From contig CM019227.1 of assembly GCA_009741485.1 (NCBI GenBank), positions 13,415,655-13,479,654 of the forward strand: a stretch of 64,000 nt of DNA, in the 5' to 3' direction. The stretch is from Malurus cyaneus samueli. Lineage: Eukaryota; Chordata; Aves; Passeriformes; Maluridae. Positions within the stretch are counted from its first letter, which is position 1; every line of letters begins with the position of its first letter. Position numbers and translations under genes: made by a program. This document shows, piece after piece, positions 34,720 through 46,629 of this stretch. The notes below the pieces were generated by a model, which did no database searches, was not told the origin of the DNA, and saw only the letters and a list, made by a program, of their open reading frames with translations.

Positions 34720-35150
34720 AGCCAGAGGGACCCCAAATTCCAAGGCAGGAGCTCTGTGAGCGCTCAGGCACCGTCCTGAGCCCGTCTGTCCTGGGCACAT
34801 CACGGGCACAGCAGCAGAACAAACCTGTCTGAGCTGCTCCCTGCACGCAGCTCTGGCTCTCAGAGCCCCCAGGGCCATCCTGGCACCCCAGCCAAGAGGG
34901 AGTCTGAAATCATGAGGATAAATCCCTGCCCGGCCGCGCTGGGGATCCGCGCTGGCATCGCACGCCAGGCTGGGCAGCCCGGGGTGGCCACTGCCCTGCT
35001 GTGCCCGCTGGCCTGGCACGGTGGCCCGGGGCTGGCAGGGCTCTCTCCAGCCTGCATGGACAGCGCTGTGCCCGAGGAGTGTCTGGAGCTGCTTCTCACT
35101 GACCCCCGGGGATGGGGGATCAGCCGCACTGTGAAAACCCAGCCCCGGGA
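34720..35150. promoter_or_regulatory. CpG-rich patch, possible small CpG island
   Basis: I count more than 20 CpG dinucleotides in about 430 bp, densest at 34925-35050 (CCCGGCCGCGCTG and neighbours), in a background that is CpG-poor. Open frames cover it on both strands, as expected in GC-rich DNA with few stops, but encode nothing recognisable. It could be a promoter, a CpG-rich exon or enhancer, or a GC-biased patch. Confidence 0.35.
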
Positions 35151-35902
35151 TTCGCTGCCTTTTCCTGCATTTTCATGATTTGTGAAATCTCCACTCCATC
35201 CTGAGGCGATTCCCACATGGGAGAGAGTGAAGATGGAGCTGAAGGAGACGTCAGATGCTGTGGGAGCAGGAATCGAGTTAGTGCAGTCAGAGGAAGAAGA
35301 TGACCTTCACTGCCTGTGCCATCGGGCCACTGTTGAATTTCTATTCCTGCACTGTATTTTTTCACCCAGTCAATTAACAGAAACAGGCAGACCCTGATTT
35401 CTCGTGCTTTTAGAATATTCCCAGGCCTGCTACACTTGGTTTTCAGCAGCTGCATGGAAAGGGTGAGCTGTAGGTATGGCATGTATCCTCTGAACTCCAT
35501 TCCAGGTCCATCCTGTGTGCAGTGGCAGCTTTCATTAGGTTTTGCCATGGAGAAGCTTCACAGGAGACAGGAAAAGACAGTGGGGAAATGATGAAGTTTG
35601 ACAGTGATTAAAAGTTTTGTCTGTCCCCTTCCTTTGGTACTAAAGAGCCATTAACCACAGGGTGGATATGGATTTATGTAGTGCTCAGCAGTGACCATGA
35701 AGAAAATAACGCTGACTCCCCTGAAAAAGGTAAAAATAAAAAATTACAAGGTTAAGGATCTTCTGTGAAGTGCTCAGAGTATCTTGCAGCTCCTTGGCCC
35801 TGTCAGTGATGGGGATCATAGTGCTGTTGCCCTGAGTGTTGCTGCTCCCACAGCCTCTGCTGCTTTCCTTGGGAATGTGGGTGGGATGGGGATCGGGGGT
35901 CC
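35151..35902. other. Unique DNA between CpG patch and 330-bp duplication
   Basis: I see no gene in this stretch. An open frame enters the downstream repeat from 35784, but its upstream part is short and unrecognisable. Confidence 0.55.
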
Positions 35903-36232
35903 CAGCAACCCTGTCCTGGCATCCCACTGCCAACTTTCCTGCATCCCACTGCATCCCACACCATCCTGCTACATCCCACTGCATCCCACTGCATCCCACT
36001 GCCAACTTCACTGCATGCCACTGCATTCCACTGCATCCCACAGCATCCAACTGCATCCCACTGTAGCTTCACTCCATCCCACTGCATCCCACAGCATCCC
36101 ACAGCATCCCACTGTAGCTTCACTCCATCCCACTGCATCCCACTGCATCCCACTGCATCCCACTGCACCCTCCTGCCTCCCACCACAGCTCCAGGGCACC
36201 CTCCCCTGCTGCTCCACTCACCTGGCACTCAC
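35903..36232. repeat. 330-bp unit with 10-bp CATCCCACTG repeat, copy 1
   Basis: The inner part is made of tandem CATCCCACTG (10 bp) with variants CATCCCACAG and CATTCCACTG and spacers CCAACTTTCC and TAGCTTCACTC. The whole 330 bp recurs at 36234-36563. Because 10 bp times three is 30 bp, the repeat stays open in several frames on both strands (translations such as HCIPLHPTAS and GMQWDAVGCS). The 287-codon frame across 35784-36647 is therefore not evidence of a gene. Confidence 0.95.
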
Positions 36233-36233
36233 N
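36233..36233. other. Single undetermined base between the 330-bp copies
   Basis: One N lies exactly at the boundary between the two 330-bp copies. It looks like an assembly join or an unresolved base at the seam. Confidence 0.98.
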
Positions 36234-36563
36234 CAGCAACCCTGTCCTGGCATCCCACTGCCAACTTTCCTGCATCCCACTGCATCCCACACCATCCTGC
36301 TACATCCCACTGCATCCCACTGCATCCCCCTGCCAACTTCACTGCATGCCACTGCATTCCACTGCATCCCACACCATCCAACTGCATATCCCACTGTAGC
36401 TTCACCATCCCACTGCATCCCACAGCATCCCACAGCATCCCACTGTAGCTTCACTCCATCCCTCTGCCTCCCACTGCATCCCACTGCATCCCACTGCACC
36501 CTCCTGCCTCCCACCACAGCTCCAGGGCACCCTCCCCTGCTGCTCCACTCACCTGGCACTCAC
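36234..36563. repeat. 330-bp unit with 10-bp CATCCCACTG repeat, copy 2
   Basis: The second tandem copy of 35903-36232 has the same order of spacers and a few differences (for example CATCCCCCTGCC for CATCCCACTGCC, CACACCATCC for CACAGCATCC, and loss or gain of one or two bases near 36385-36405). It continues into unique DNA at TTAACCCACAG. Confidence 0.95.
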
Positions 36564-39500
36564 TTAACCCACAGAATTCTGCCTTCACGCTCATGGGTAT
36601 TTTTTCCCCAAGGTGTCTCTTACCTTGTGTTCAACAGGCATTTTTGACATTTAGCAGGGGAAGTTTTACCAAGGACAAGCTGCCAGCTCTGCCGTCAGAG
36701 CCCAGCGATGTCCCCGCACTCTGGGGCGGTGTTTTCACTGTACCTGGAGTGCAGGGCCCCGCTGCTGCTGCTGCTGCTCTGAAGGAGCAGCCTGGGAGAT
36801 AAATGAAACCTCTCATCAGCAATAATCATTCTCATCTTTAAGAAACCCAGCAAAAGCCGAGGGCATGTGGAACCTGAGCGTGATGAATTGGGGGAGAAGT
36901 TGGTGTCAGATAATTAAAATCTGACACAGACCCTGGAACAGGACTGCTGTGAGGGGTTAACAGTTGATTTAAAATCATATCACAATTCTCTGGCTTTGGT
37001 GCATGAATTTAGCAGAGACAGCTTGGAAAACTAGTTAATTAGATTCTCTTTCTACCTCTGCCCACTTTTGCTTTTGAAGGCTTCATGTACATTGGACAAT
37101 TGAAATCAAATTAACTGTTGTTGCATAATTTCTGTGGGCATTTTTATAGAATTCAAAGTATATTCCAGCTTATTCTGTCAAACTCAAACCCTGCTATTTC
37201 CAGTAAACTAATTTCCAGAAAGCATACAAATAGGGAGCAGTGATAACATCTCACTGGTAATGTTGTTGTTTGGGGTATTGAATTTTAAAGTGAGCATCAG
37301 TTTAAGATGATTACATGTTCATTACATTTTTCATTTTTTAAAATAGCTTCCTGTTGGTAATATTAAAAAAATAACATTTCTGTTGCTTACAGACTCTTCC
37401 AGCAACACTTTGTTTTTCAGGCTTACAAAGGGGCAGAAAAAGCCTCAGCTTCACACAAATACTCAGATTTTGCACTGAATGGAGCAGTTTCCCTGAGAGA
37501 AATCTGTGGTTCTGCAACAGCGATTATTTCACCTTGGTGTTTTTGAAAGGTGCTGTGGAAAATGTTAAGAACATAAAGTACCACTTAAACCTTGAATTAC
37601 CTCATTTGGCTAACTTGAATTCTGAAATTATATTTTGCTGCTCCAGTCCTCTTTTCAGCCTTTAATTCAGCTGAGGCTGCTCAGGCACTATGAATTCACA
37701 CCAATATATTTCACAGACTATCTTTGGGGAAATGGGCTTTTAAAGCAGCTGCCTTTTTACAGCCTGTTTATGCCTCCTGTATTTGGATTTAGTACAAAAC
37801 ATCTGGAGGGGGGAGATACCACTGCTCTTATAGCAAGGACAAAAGATTTATTTCTGCTGTCGGTCCATCCGGGTGCTCTGCCTGCAGAAAAACATCTCCA
37901 GACTCTCACACAGCTGCACAGAGAGCAAAATATCGGTGCCTTGAGTACAATTAACATTTTTTTTAATAATGCCCTATTGCATTAATAGAAGAAAAATTCT
38001 TCAATAGACACCAGTGAGTGTAGAATGAATGTGCTTGAAGTGAAGTATGTAGGACCTTCCTGCACTGAGGTGTTGGCAGAAGTGTGCAGAGCAGTGGGAT
38101 CTGTGAGAGGTTTGGCTAAAAAATGAAAGGGAAATCTGCACTTTCTCATCAGACACACACTGGCACTGCCTCTCAGTAAAGTTTTTGACACAAATAAACT
38201 CTGACAGGTGACCTGTATTTTCAAACTTAGGTGCAAAGTGCTTTTATGGGAATTCAGGCCTTCCCTGAATCCAGAAAAAAAATGGTCCCAGCCATTGTCT
38301 CCAGTGATTTTGAACATGAGATTAAAAAGTTGCACTTCTAGAAGTGGGAGAGAAGTGTTTATGTGAGCAAATATCCAAAACAAAAATGGAACTGTGTCAC
38401 GGGAAATAAAGCCAAAAGGCTGGGAAAGGCAGGTGCTCAGCAGGATAGTGTTCATTAAGTAGAAATTAAAATTATAAACCCAATGTAAAATGAGAGCAGG
38501 AACGTCAGCCAAGGCAGATCCTCTGTCCATCCCTGCTATCCAGAGTGCATCCAGAGGAACTGCATCCAGGGGTGATGGATTTGCATGGGGTCCTCTGCAG
38601 CTTCTCCCAGTGCTGATCCAAACCCTGTCCACACCTCAGTGCCCCCCTGAGCCCCCAAATCAGGGGCTGCCCACATCCCCTGCCCCTGTCCCTGCTGGAA
38701 CTGGAAGGAGGGCTCATTAACACACAGCTAATGATGTCAGGCTCATAGCAGGAAATCTAAGTGGTCAAGTCATGTCAAAATTAATTTGTTCCTTGATATG
38801 ATTCATCAGATGAATCACTAGACCTTTCAATTCAAAATTCACCTTTATGATTTATTTTGGTTTTGTCACACTGCTATTAAAGACACCCCTGCTCCCTGCA
38901 CACACCAAGCTAAAAAAAACCTCACATTACAAAAGCCTCAGCTGTTAAGTAGTAGTGTGTTGATAAAATGACTGCAGAGAGCAGATGGGTTCCCACCACT
39001 GTGCGTGTTGGCCCAGGGCTCCTGGTAAATATAGAAGAGCGATTTCTGTCATCCTGTCAGGGGTATTTATATGCTGCCAGTCACCATCCTATCAAGGGCA
39101 CAGTAGTATTAACATTCTCCCCCAGAGTGGTTTTTCCTGATCACTGAAAAGCTTTGCTCTGGAACGCCAGAAAAGTCACATAAAATGTGAGATGGTGAAA
39201 GGGTTAAATTAAACACAGTGACCCATCAGACACAAAACACCATTCTCTGCACCTTCCTCCTGCCAAGAGGCACAACAGAAATCTGAGCTTCTGAGGGAAT
39301 ACCTTTAGATGTGGTGTTCATTGAGAAAGGTGGGGAGTGACATCGGGGACTGAAGCAGAGAAGATAAACTGAAAGTTTCTATTCATTAAACAACCACAGA
39401 AATACCACATTAATCAGGAATATTTCCATTCACCACAACCTTTTAGCTCTGATAAAGGTGGCAGTGGATGCAAGAGGCCAGCAGAGTGCAGGGAGGGCTA

Positions 39501-41007
39501 GCACTGCTGAAGAAGGGAGCACGGGCCACACAGCATCTGCAGCTTATCAGAGGTTTTTCTTTAAATTAAAAAAAAGGAAAAAACATCACTCTGCATGTAC
39601 TCCTCTCAACATTTAATCATATTGCTTTCAAGGTCTGCAAACATTCCAAGTCCCTGGAGAGATAAATAAGGTGTCACGGATTTTTCAGAAGGAAAAATTT
39701 AAACAAAATAAAACACACAGGTATCTCATATTCTGTTCTATGACAAGTCATACATAAGTGGATTTTTCTTTTGTCCTGCTTTCCTTCTCCTCCTCTGAAG
39801 GGAACTGCTCTCCTGGTTCTCTCCCTGAGGTTCTCTGCCCACTCCTCTCCTGAGCAGCAGCTCACAGCAAACTCTAGAAGGGTCCTTTTGTTTACTCACT
39901 CCTGGACTTACTCTCAGGACTTTTACTCTCATGGTATCTTTTGTGCTGGTGTTATAATGAGCAGGAAAATAAATCCCCTTTTGGGTACAGAAAGATTTTT
40001 CAATAAAGCCTGATAGCCCTTGTATTTGTGAGCATCGAATTCTTTCTTGAACAGCAAGGTCTATAAACTATTTTCAATTTTGATGACAGGCATGTCTGAA
40101 ATCAGTGTCCTTATCATTTCAGGATTTCACTCTGCTGCACCTTCTTCCTAGGGCAAATGTTTATGAAATAAGCTTATGCTTATCTTCTGAAACAGGCTTG
40201 CTTGTTACAGGAATCTGTAACTTCCTTTGCTTTTGATGACATCTTGCCATTGGTCTTAATGGAGAAACTCAACTCCTGAGAGTTTATAACCTGCTCAGGC
40301 ATGGCATCTCTGAGAATCCACTTCATCCCTTCCCTCTTTTTTTTTTTTTTTTTCCTCTAGATGTTGCTCAGTAAGGATGTTTTCCAGTTTGAATTTTCCA
40401 CGCTGCCTTTTTCTAAGATTCAAAAGCATCTGCTGGTTTCTGTGGGTAAAACACAGATGCATCAGAGCACCTACATCTCCTGTCCCCTGAAAAAAACACT
40501 TCAAAAAACCAAAATACCAGTGAAACCAAACCAAACCCAGTCAGGCAGGAAAACAGAGGAGTCTTGTATAGGCAGCAGAACATCAGTTTGTTCCTCCCCC
40601 CCACCTCCCATGTACCCTGAAAATAAACCCAGAGTGTTTCTAAAGGAGTCACTTGCACTGCAGTGGAAGAATTTGTGCTGTTTTGAGCCTGTGCAATGAA
40701 AATCCCTTCTCATAAAACTGTGCTGGGGCAAGACCAGCAAAACGCTGGGACTGATGTGAAGCATTTGATACAAAAGTGGCAGTGACACTGAGATTCTGCA
40801 GTGCCAGCCCCTCAGAGGTGATTTAACCTGACCTGCAGTAGGAACTGCCTGAGTGGTGGGAGACATTTGGGAACAGATTTGTTTGCCAACAGCCAGGGAA
40901 TGCCTGAAATTTGCTCTCCCCATGGAATTGTTATCCATCCTCACAGCTGCTGAACCCATTCAAAATTCCCAAAGGGAAATGCTTATGGTCCCAAGTGGCA
41001 AAGAGCT
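36564..41007. other. Unique AT-rich non-coding DNA with regulatory texture
   Basis: I recognise no gene. A 216-codon minus-strand frame at 37982-38632 has no recognisable domain. 36830-37060 and 38700-38870 are repeat-free and rich in TAAT-type cores (for example GCTAATGATG near 38728). They could be conserved non-coding elements, but nothing more can be said from one sequence. An 18-bp T tract lies at about 40337-40354. Confidence 0.55.
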
Positions 41008-41051
41008 GTTGAATATCATCCATTTATCTGTTGAATATCATCCATTTATCT
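41008..41051. repeat. 22-bp tandem duplication
   Basis: Two perfect adjacent copies of a 22-bp unit beginning GTTGAATATCATCCATTTAT (41008-41029 and 41030-41051). It is a small, probably recent, slippage duplication. Confidence 0.95.
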
Positions 41052-41421
41052 GTCCTTTTATCTGCCTGTCGAGGACATGTAGGGGAGCAGGCATGGCAAC
41101 TGATTATGGGAGCAGCAGAATCCCCTTTGTTCCATGTAAAAATGACAGATTTCCATTCAAAGGAGGGTGTGCTGTCACCCAGCACAGCTGTCAGCTCATC
41201 AGAAAGGTAAAACCCGTTGTGGAAGCAGAGCCCAGGCTCTGTGTGGCAGCACTGACACGCAGCAGTGGTGGCCCTTGGGCTTGGCTGAGAGCTGAGCTGG
41301 CTGCAAGAGCCACCTGCAAGGACTCCTGAGCCCAGAGCCCCTGCCAGCCCTCCAAACCTGCTGCTCTCACACGTCAGATCCCTTGGGAGCAGCAAAGAAA
41401 GCATCAAACCTGCTGGTCAAA

Positions 41422-42160
41422 CCTGCCACAAACCCTGAGTGCAGGCACACATCCCTTCCAGACTCACCACAAACCCCAAAGGAGGCACACATCCCTTCCA
41501 GACTCACCACAAACCCCAAAGGAGGCACACATCCCTTCCAGAGTCACCACAAACCACAAATGAGGGCACACATCCCTTCCAGACTCACCACAAACCCAAA
41601 GTGCACACACACATCCCTTCCAGAGTCACCAGAGATCCTGAGTGCAGGCACACATCCCTTCCAGAGTCACCACACACCCCAAATGGAGGCACACATCCCT
41701 TCCAGCCTTACCACAAACCCTGAGTGCAGGTACATATTCTTTTCCAGCCTCACCAGAGACCCCAAATGGAGACACACACACCCTCCAACCTCACACAAAC
41801 CCCAAATGGAGACACACACACCCTCCAGCCTCACACAAACCCCAAATGGAGACACACACACCCTCCAGCCTCACACAAACCCCAAATGGAGACACACACA
41901 CCCTCCAGCCTCACACAAACCCCAAATGGNGNCACACACACCCTCCAGCCTCACACAAACCCCAAATGGAGACACACACACCCTCCAGCCTCACACAAAC
42001 CCCAAATGGAGACACACACACCCTCCAGCCTCACACAAACCCCAAATGGNGNCACACACACCCTCCAGCCTCACACAAACCCCAAATGGAGACACACACA
42101 CCCTCCAGCCTCACACAAACCCCAAATGAGGGCACACATCCCCTCCAGCCTCACCGATAA
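41422..42160. repeat. 40-bp minisatellite, about 18 copies
   Basis: The unit reads CCCAAATGGAGACACACACA followed by CCCTCCAGCCTCACACAAAC. The left third of the array (to about 41760) is a more diverged version with CACATCCCTTCCAGACTCACCACAAACC. The right part is almost perfectly uniform. The 120-bp segments 41881-42000 and 42001-42120 are identical, including two ambiguous bases each (41930/41932 and 42050/42052). Open frames of up to 248 codons (translations such as QTPNGDTHTLQPHT) are repeat artefacts. Confidence 0.96.
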
Positions 42161-42273
42161 CCCCATGCTCCTGCTCACAGGCGGCACTGACCGAACACTC
42201 ACAGCATTTTAGACAAATCTTGCTCTTGTCTAGATCAGGAAGGCAAATCCTCTGTGTAAGGATGCAGAGAAGG

Positions 42274-42315
42274 GCACAGAGAGGGGGCACAGAGAGGGCA
42301 CAGAGAGGGCACAGG
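42274..42315. repeat. 12-bp short tandem repeat (GCACAGAGAGGG)
   Basis: Three to four copies of GCACAGAGAGGG, one with extra G residues, lie 110 bp after the 40-bp minisatellite. Confidence 0.85.
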
Positions 42316-45300
42316 TTAATCCCAGGAAGGGCTGGATGCTCAGCCCTGTTCCCTGTGCCAGCCTTTCACAGCCTCACACTGCCCAAAGGGCATCGCTGGT
42401 GCCAGAGCTGAGCTCTGCAATGTGGGTCAGTCCCCAATGAGCACTGATGCCTCTTGAAAGACATTTGCTTTAAAAGTGCTTAAACTCAAAGCCGAATTCA
42501 GTATTTCTTGATCCACTGTAATTGAATGTGCTCAGACTCAGAAGTTTTATGAAAGTAATTACCTACTGTCTGTACTGGAAGTAAATATTGAAGGCAAGAA
42601 CAATAAACAGGGGCTGAAATGTGCTATGCAAATAATCTGTATAATTACCAGTTAGACCCATGCAGCCTGCTAATCACTGTGTGGGTTTGGATGGTATTCA
42701 CAGCAAAGCAAAGGCAATGACAGGACAAGGCTCTGTGGTTTTGTCCCTCACTGCAAATAACAATTCATGGGGAAATATATTAATCTGTGCCCTGTGTCTC
42801 ATCGTGGCAACATGAATGATAAGAATATTTCTTCTTTGGTAAACTGCAGGTGCTTTAATCTTCCCAGGGACTGCTTTTCTGAGAGTGCAGAGTAAGGCTT
42901 GGGTCACTGTGCAATGCAAAAAGCAGAGGGACATTTTTCAGAAGCACTGGGCTTTAAAGCAACTCTAATCCTGCCAGTGTAACAAAGGGGAGGAAGTTCT
43001 GAGCACTTTTTAAAACCCTGATTAATTTACTGTTTGTTTTCCTGCGTTAAAAAAATTATGAAGAATATACCTGAAGGAAAAAAAAAAAACCAGTGTAGAA
43101 AGTGAAGATAGTCTGAGAAATACCTTCAAACAGCATTGCTCAGAAGAAAAGACAAACCCAAATTATCCTTGTTCGGGTTAAATCCAGGAAGGGATCTGAG
43201 GTGAGTGGGGAGATTCCACACTGGGAAAGCCAAAGTTTGTCTGTGCTGAGCCAGGGCAGCTCTGAGCTATGAGAGGTGTCAACTGCCCAAAGTTTTTGGG
43301 GATTCTTTCTTGGTGAGAATATTTAGAAAAAAAAGATTCAAATAATCCTTTTCCTTTTCTTTTGCTTTCTCCCTCTCCTTGTCCTGTTGGGAAATGTTTG
43401 TCAAGCTGCTTGAGATCCTGGCATACATTTCCAGCCTCCTCTTGTTCCAGGAGGTTTGGCTCAGCTCTTGACCTCTCAGATGGGCTGTGAATTCAGTTTT
43501 TCTCCTGACAACAGTAGACTTAAGTAAAAAAACTTCCTCCCCAGCCAGCGTCCTACATTTCAGGCTGCAGTGCTGCCTCCATGGCTGACCTGGTGCAGCC
43601 AGCAGCACATCTGGGATATTTTGGGCAGCCTAGGGTTCTTGTCTGGGCTCTGGAGCCCCTTCCCCAGGGCAAAGGGAGCTGGAGCTCTGGGCATCACCAT
43701 CTGGCACCAGGAGCAGGGAACAGCACTCCTAAAAATATCCAAAAAGAACCAAGGGGCTAATGCTGCTGGCCTGAGAGCTGGGAGGATGCATTATTCATGG
43801 TGCACAGACAAGAGAGGGAGAGAAGATGCCTGGCAAAGACCCCAGAATGGCTTATTTACCCCTGAGTAAAAACTTAGGTTTGTTGAGTAGACTCCATAAA
43901 TTTCGGAGGACTCCTGAAATGTCCAGATGTTCCTGAGCAGATGAATAATGTTCCCTTTCTGAAAGCTCACTGAATCTTTTATCATTTTATGCACTATTTG
44001 CATGGGCAGGTCTCCTGAAGGAGCAGCAGTAAACAGCAGCCTCTGGTAGTGCCCCAGGAAGGGAGGAGAGCCAGAGCTCCCAGATAACCTGACCATGTCC
44101 AAAGGGTGCCCCTAGAGAAGAGCACTGTCAAATAGACAGAAAATAAACATTAAATTAGAGAGTTAAACCTCTCTTAGGAGTCTGAATGTGGCTGTGCTGT
44201 GAGAGGATGGCTGAGCATCACTGCTGTGCCCTCAGACACGCTGCAGCACAGTGAGGGCTGCACTCTGGGGCAGCCAGGACTCCAAGGAGCTTCTGGAGTT
44301 AAGGCACAAATGGAAGGAGCTCCCTCTGTTGAACCAATTCCTCACTTTTTCAGTTTGGAAATAGTTTCTTCTCCATGGTAATCCTTCAGCAATGCAGCTC
44401 CACTAAGACCAATTTAAACTGAAAGAAGATTTCCCAATGAAAGCTCTGCCAGCAGAGTAGGACAGCAGGACCAGATTTGTATCTTTACCTTGGTTATTAT
44501 CTGGAGGCTTTACACTCTCATCTGATCAGGCTTTCTCCTGTGAGATTCCCTTGATGCTTGAAACAGAAAATGTCACTAACCCTGGGACTGCTGCAGGATG
44601 GGGCTGTCTCTGGGACAGGGATTTTCTGTGTTTATTGTCTCTCCACAAAGCAGCCATGTACCCTGCCCTGCTGGGTTGGTGACAGTCACACGTATGTGAT
44701 GAATTGAGTTGGCTTCCATGACCTTGTAAGAAATATTTAATTATTTTGTGAGTTTCCTTCCAGATTCTTTCTTCTATTCTTGCCTGAATACTTGGTTTGC
44801 TTGAGTTCTCAGTCTCTGCATGTGCTTTCTTTACTGGTTCAACAGGAGCCTGTGATCATTCTAGGTGTATTTACAAATATACATATATAAATATATACAT
44901 ATATATGTTTGTTCGTGCTTTCCTGCAGCTCCTCCCACACACACATATATTAATGCATGTACATACACACATATCTGTGTGCTCTCCAAATGGGATTTGC
45001 CTCGCTGGAGTCACAGCAGGCATTATGCTGCTGCAGCTTCCATTCCCTGGTCCCATTTACAGCAGCAGGAAATGCTGACTGCTCACGACTGATGCTCCTG
45101 GGAATGACAGAGCCTCTCTCCCTCAGCCCCCAGCTCTCCCTTTGCTCTCACATTACTATCCTTCACCTCAACTTGAGTAGCTACAGGCTGATTGCAGCCT
45201 AACCTCTGCTCAAATCATGCCCAGGATGCCATAACGGCATTTGTTACTTTATTTTATTATGCTTTTATTTTAAAGTATAGCTGCAAGAGAGGGTGATGGC

Positions 45301-46607
45301 ATCAGCACCCATCCTTGGTGACTCAGCTGGGACAGCTCCTTCACATCTCCTGCTGCCCAGCTTCTCCAAACCCTCCCAGTCCAGGCTCTCTGAGAGCTGG
45401 GATTTGTCCATCCCAGCAATGCTTTGCTGCCTTGGACCAAAGGAAATGAACATTCATGGGACACGAAGAGAAATTCCTGCACCCAAAGGGCAAAAGAGAT
45501 TGCCAGGGTGGATTTTTGAGGAGGCACAGGTGGGTGGCTTAGCCACGAGTACATCCTTGAGGGAAAAAGTGCCCTGGGGCTGGGCACACTGTTTGTACAC
45601 CCCAGGTAACCCCAGAAACAGTCTGGGATGAGAGGCAGGGCCAGCTCAGCTTCATCTTCCCTGTATTCCTGCTGACACCTCTCCCCACTCCATGCACAGT
45701 GTCCCATTGCCAGGATATCTGTCATTCTCATCAGTTCCTGCAGCTCAGCTGCTCAAAACTTCCTGCCAGTGTCACTGAGCCTCTCCTGTCTCATAGATAG
45801 CTCCTAGCTGCTAATATATACTAACAATTTTCACAGTCGCCTGCTTCCCATCTGTTACAGCCTCACTGCTGCTTTTTTTCTGACTTCCTCCATGATCTCA
45901 GCTTGCCTTTGTTGAAGTTACACACTTTTTCATCCTTGCTGTGAATTTTTGGGTTTTTTGGACATCAAATAAAATGTCTCTAAACAGTTTTCAGCTCTCA
46001 ATCACATTTCCTTCGATTTCAGCTCCTTCCTGCAGATGATTCGATTCACAACAGCTTTCAGGCTGGTGACACTGCTGGTTCAGACGTGCAGAGACGGCTG
46101 GCTGAGATTTGGTTTTTTTTCATGCTACAAAATGGATGTCATGCAGTCATGCTGTCTTGGACCCAAGTGTTTTTTAACTTTCCATCCATGTGGTCAATCC
46201 TTTGGCTGCCACACCCGGAGCAACACCTTTGGAGTTACAAAATGTCATTGGTAATTTCAAACTGCTCTGACATTTAAATATTATGATGTGGGTCCTGAGG
46301 GCTGTGTCCCCCTTGGCAGCCTGTCTGAGAGCTCCTGGTGCACACAGGTGAGGCAGGAGCTGATGCTCAGGTTCTGGGCTGATTTGCCTGTCCTCAGCAG
46401 GCACCAGGGAATCCCTGATCGTGTCTGTATCTCCTCAGGCCCATGAGCTGTGTGCCTGGTGCTGTCTGACTCACATCTGGATCACACAACCTTTTCTGAG
46501 TGCTGCTCTTTTGTTTTTGTCCAGCTGACTGCTCCCCAGGTCATCAGAACCACTTTGTGCAATTGAGTCACATGAACCTTTTGGGTTTCAGCAGCAGAAA
46601 GGTCATT
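42316..46607. other. Unique non-coding DNA, no gene seen
   Basis: I see no supported gene. 43279-43608 has a 109-codon minus-strand open frame with a lysine/glutamate-rich tract (around DKEREKAKEKEKD) encoded by a CCTTTTCCTTTTCTTTTGC-like pyrimidine stretch. It is probably not coding. An AT-rich TATATACATATATATG stretch lies at about 44874-44908, followed by an ACACACATAT-rich stretch to about 44970. Confidence 0.55.
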
Positions 46608-46629
46608 ATGGTAATTCATCAATTACCAT
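46608..46629. promoter_or_regulatory. Perfect palindrome with two TAATT cores
   Basis: The arms ATGGTAATT (46608-46616) and AATTACCAT (46621-46629) are perfect complements around the spacer CATC. Each arm holds a homeodomain-type TAATT/AATTA core, so the site could bind a paired-class homeodomain dimer. It could equally be a chance small hairpin. Confidence 0.35.

Noticed and set aside
35784..36647. 287-codon plus-strand open frame and long minus-strand frames
   Set aside because: They run through the 10-bp CATCCCACTG repeat, which has no stops in several frames on both strands. The translation is just the repeat read in steps of ten residues.
37982..38632. 216-codon minus-strand open frame
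   Set aside because: No recognisable domain, no convincing exon edges or promoter, and ordinary non-coding composition. It is long but not enough by itself to call a gene.
41383..42129. 248-codon plus-strand open frame with repeated PNGDTHTLQPHT-like residues
   Set aside because: It is the 40-bp minisatellite read in frame, and contains the duplicated ambiguous bases. There is no upstream gene structure.
43279..43608. 109-codon minus-strand frame with a Lys/Glu-rich helix-like tract
   Set aside because: The charged tract comes from a simple TTTTCCTTTTC-type pyrimidine stretch in the DNA, and nothing else supports coding.
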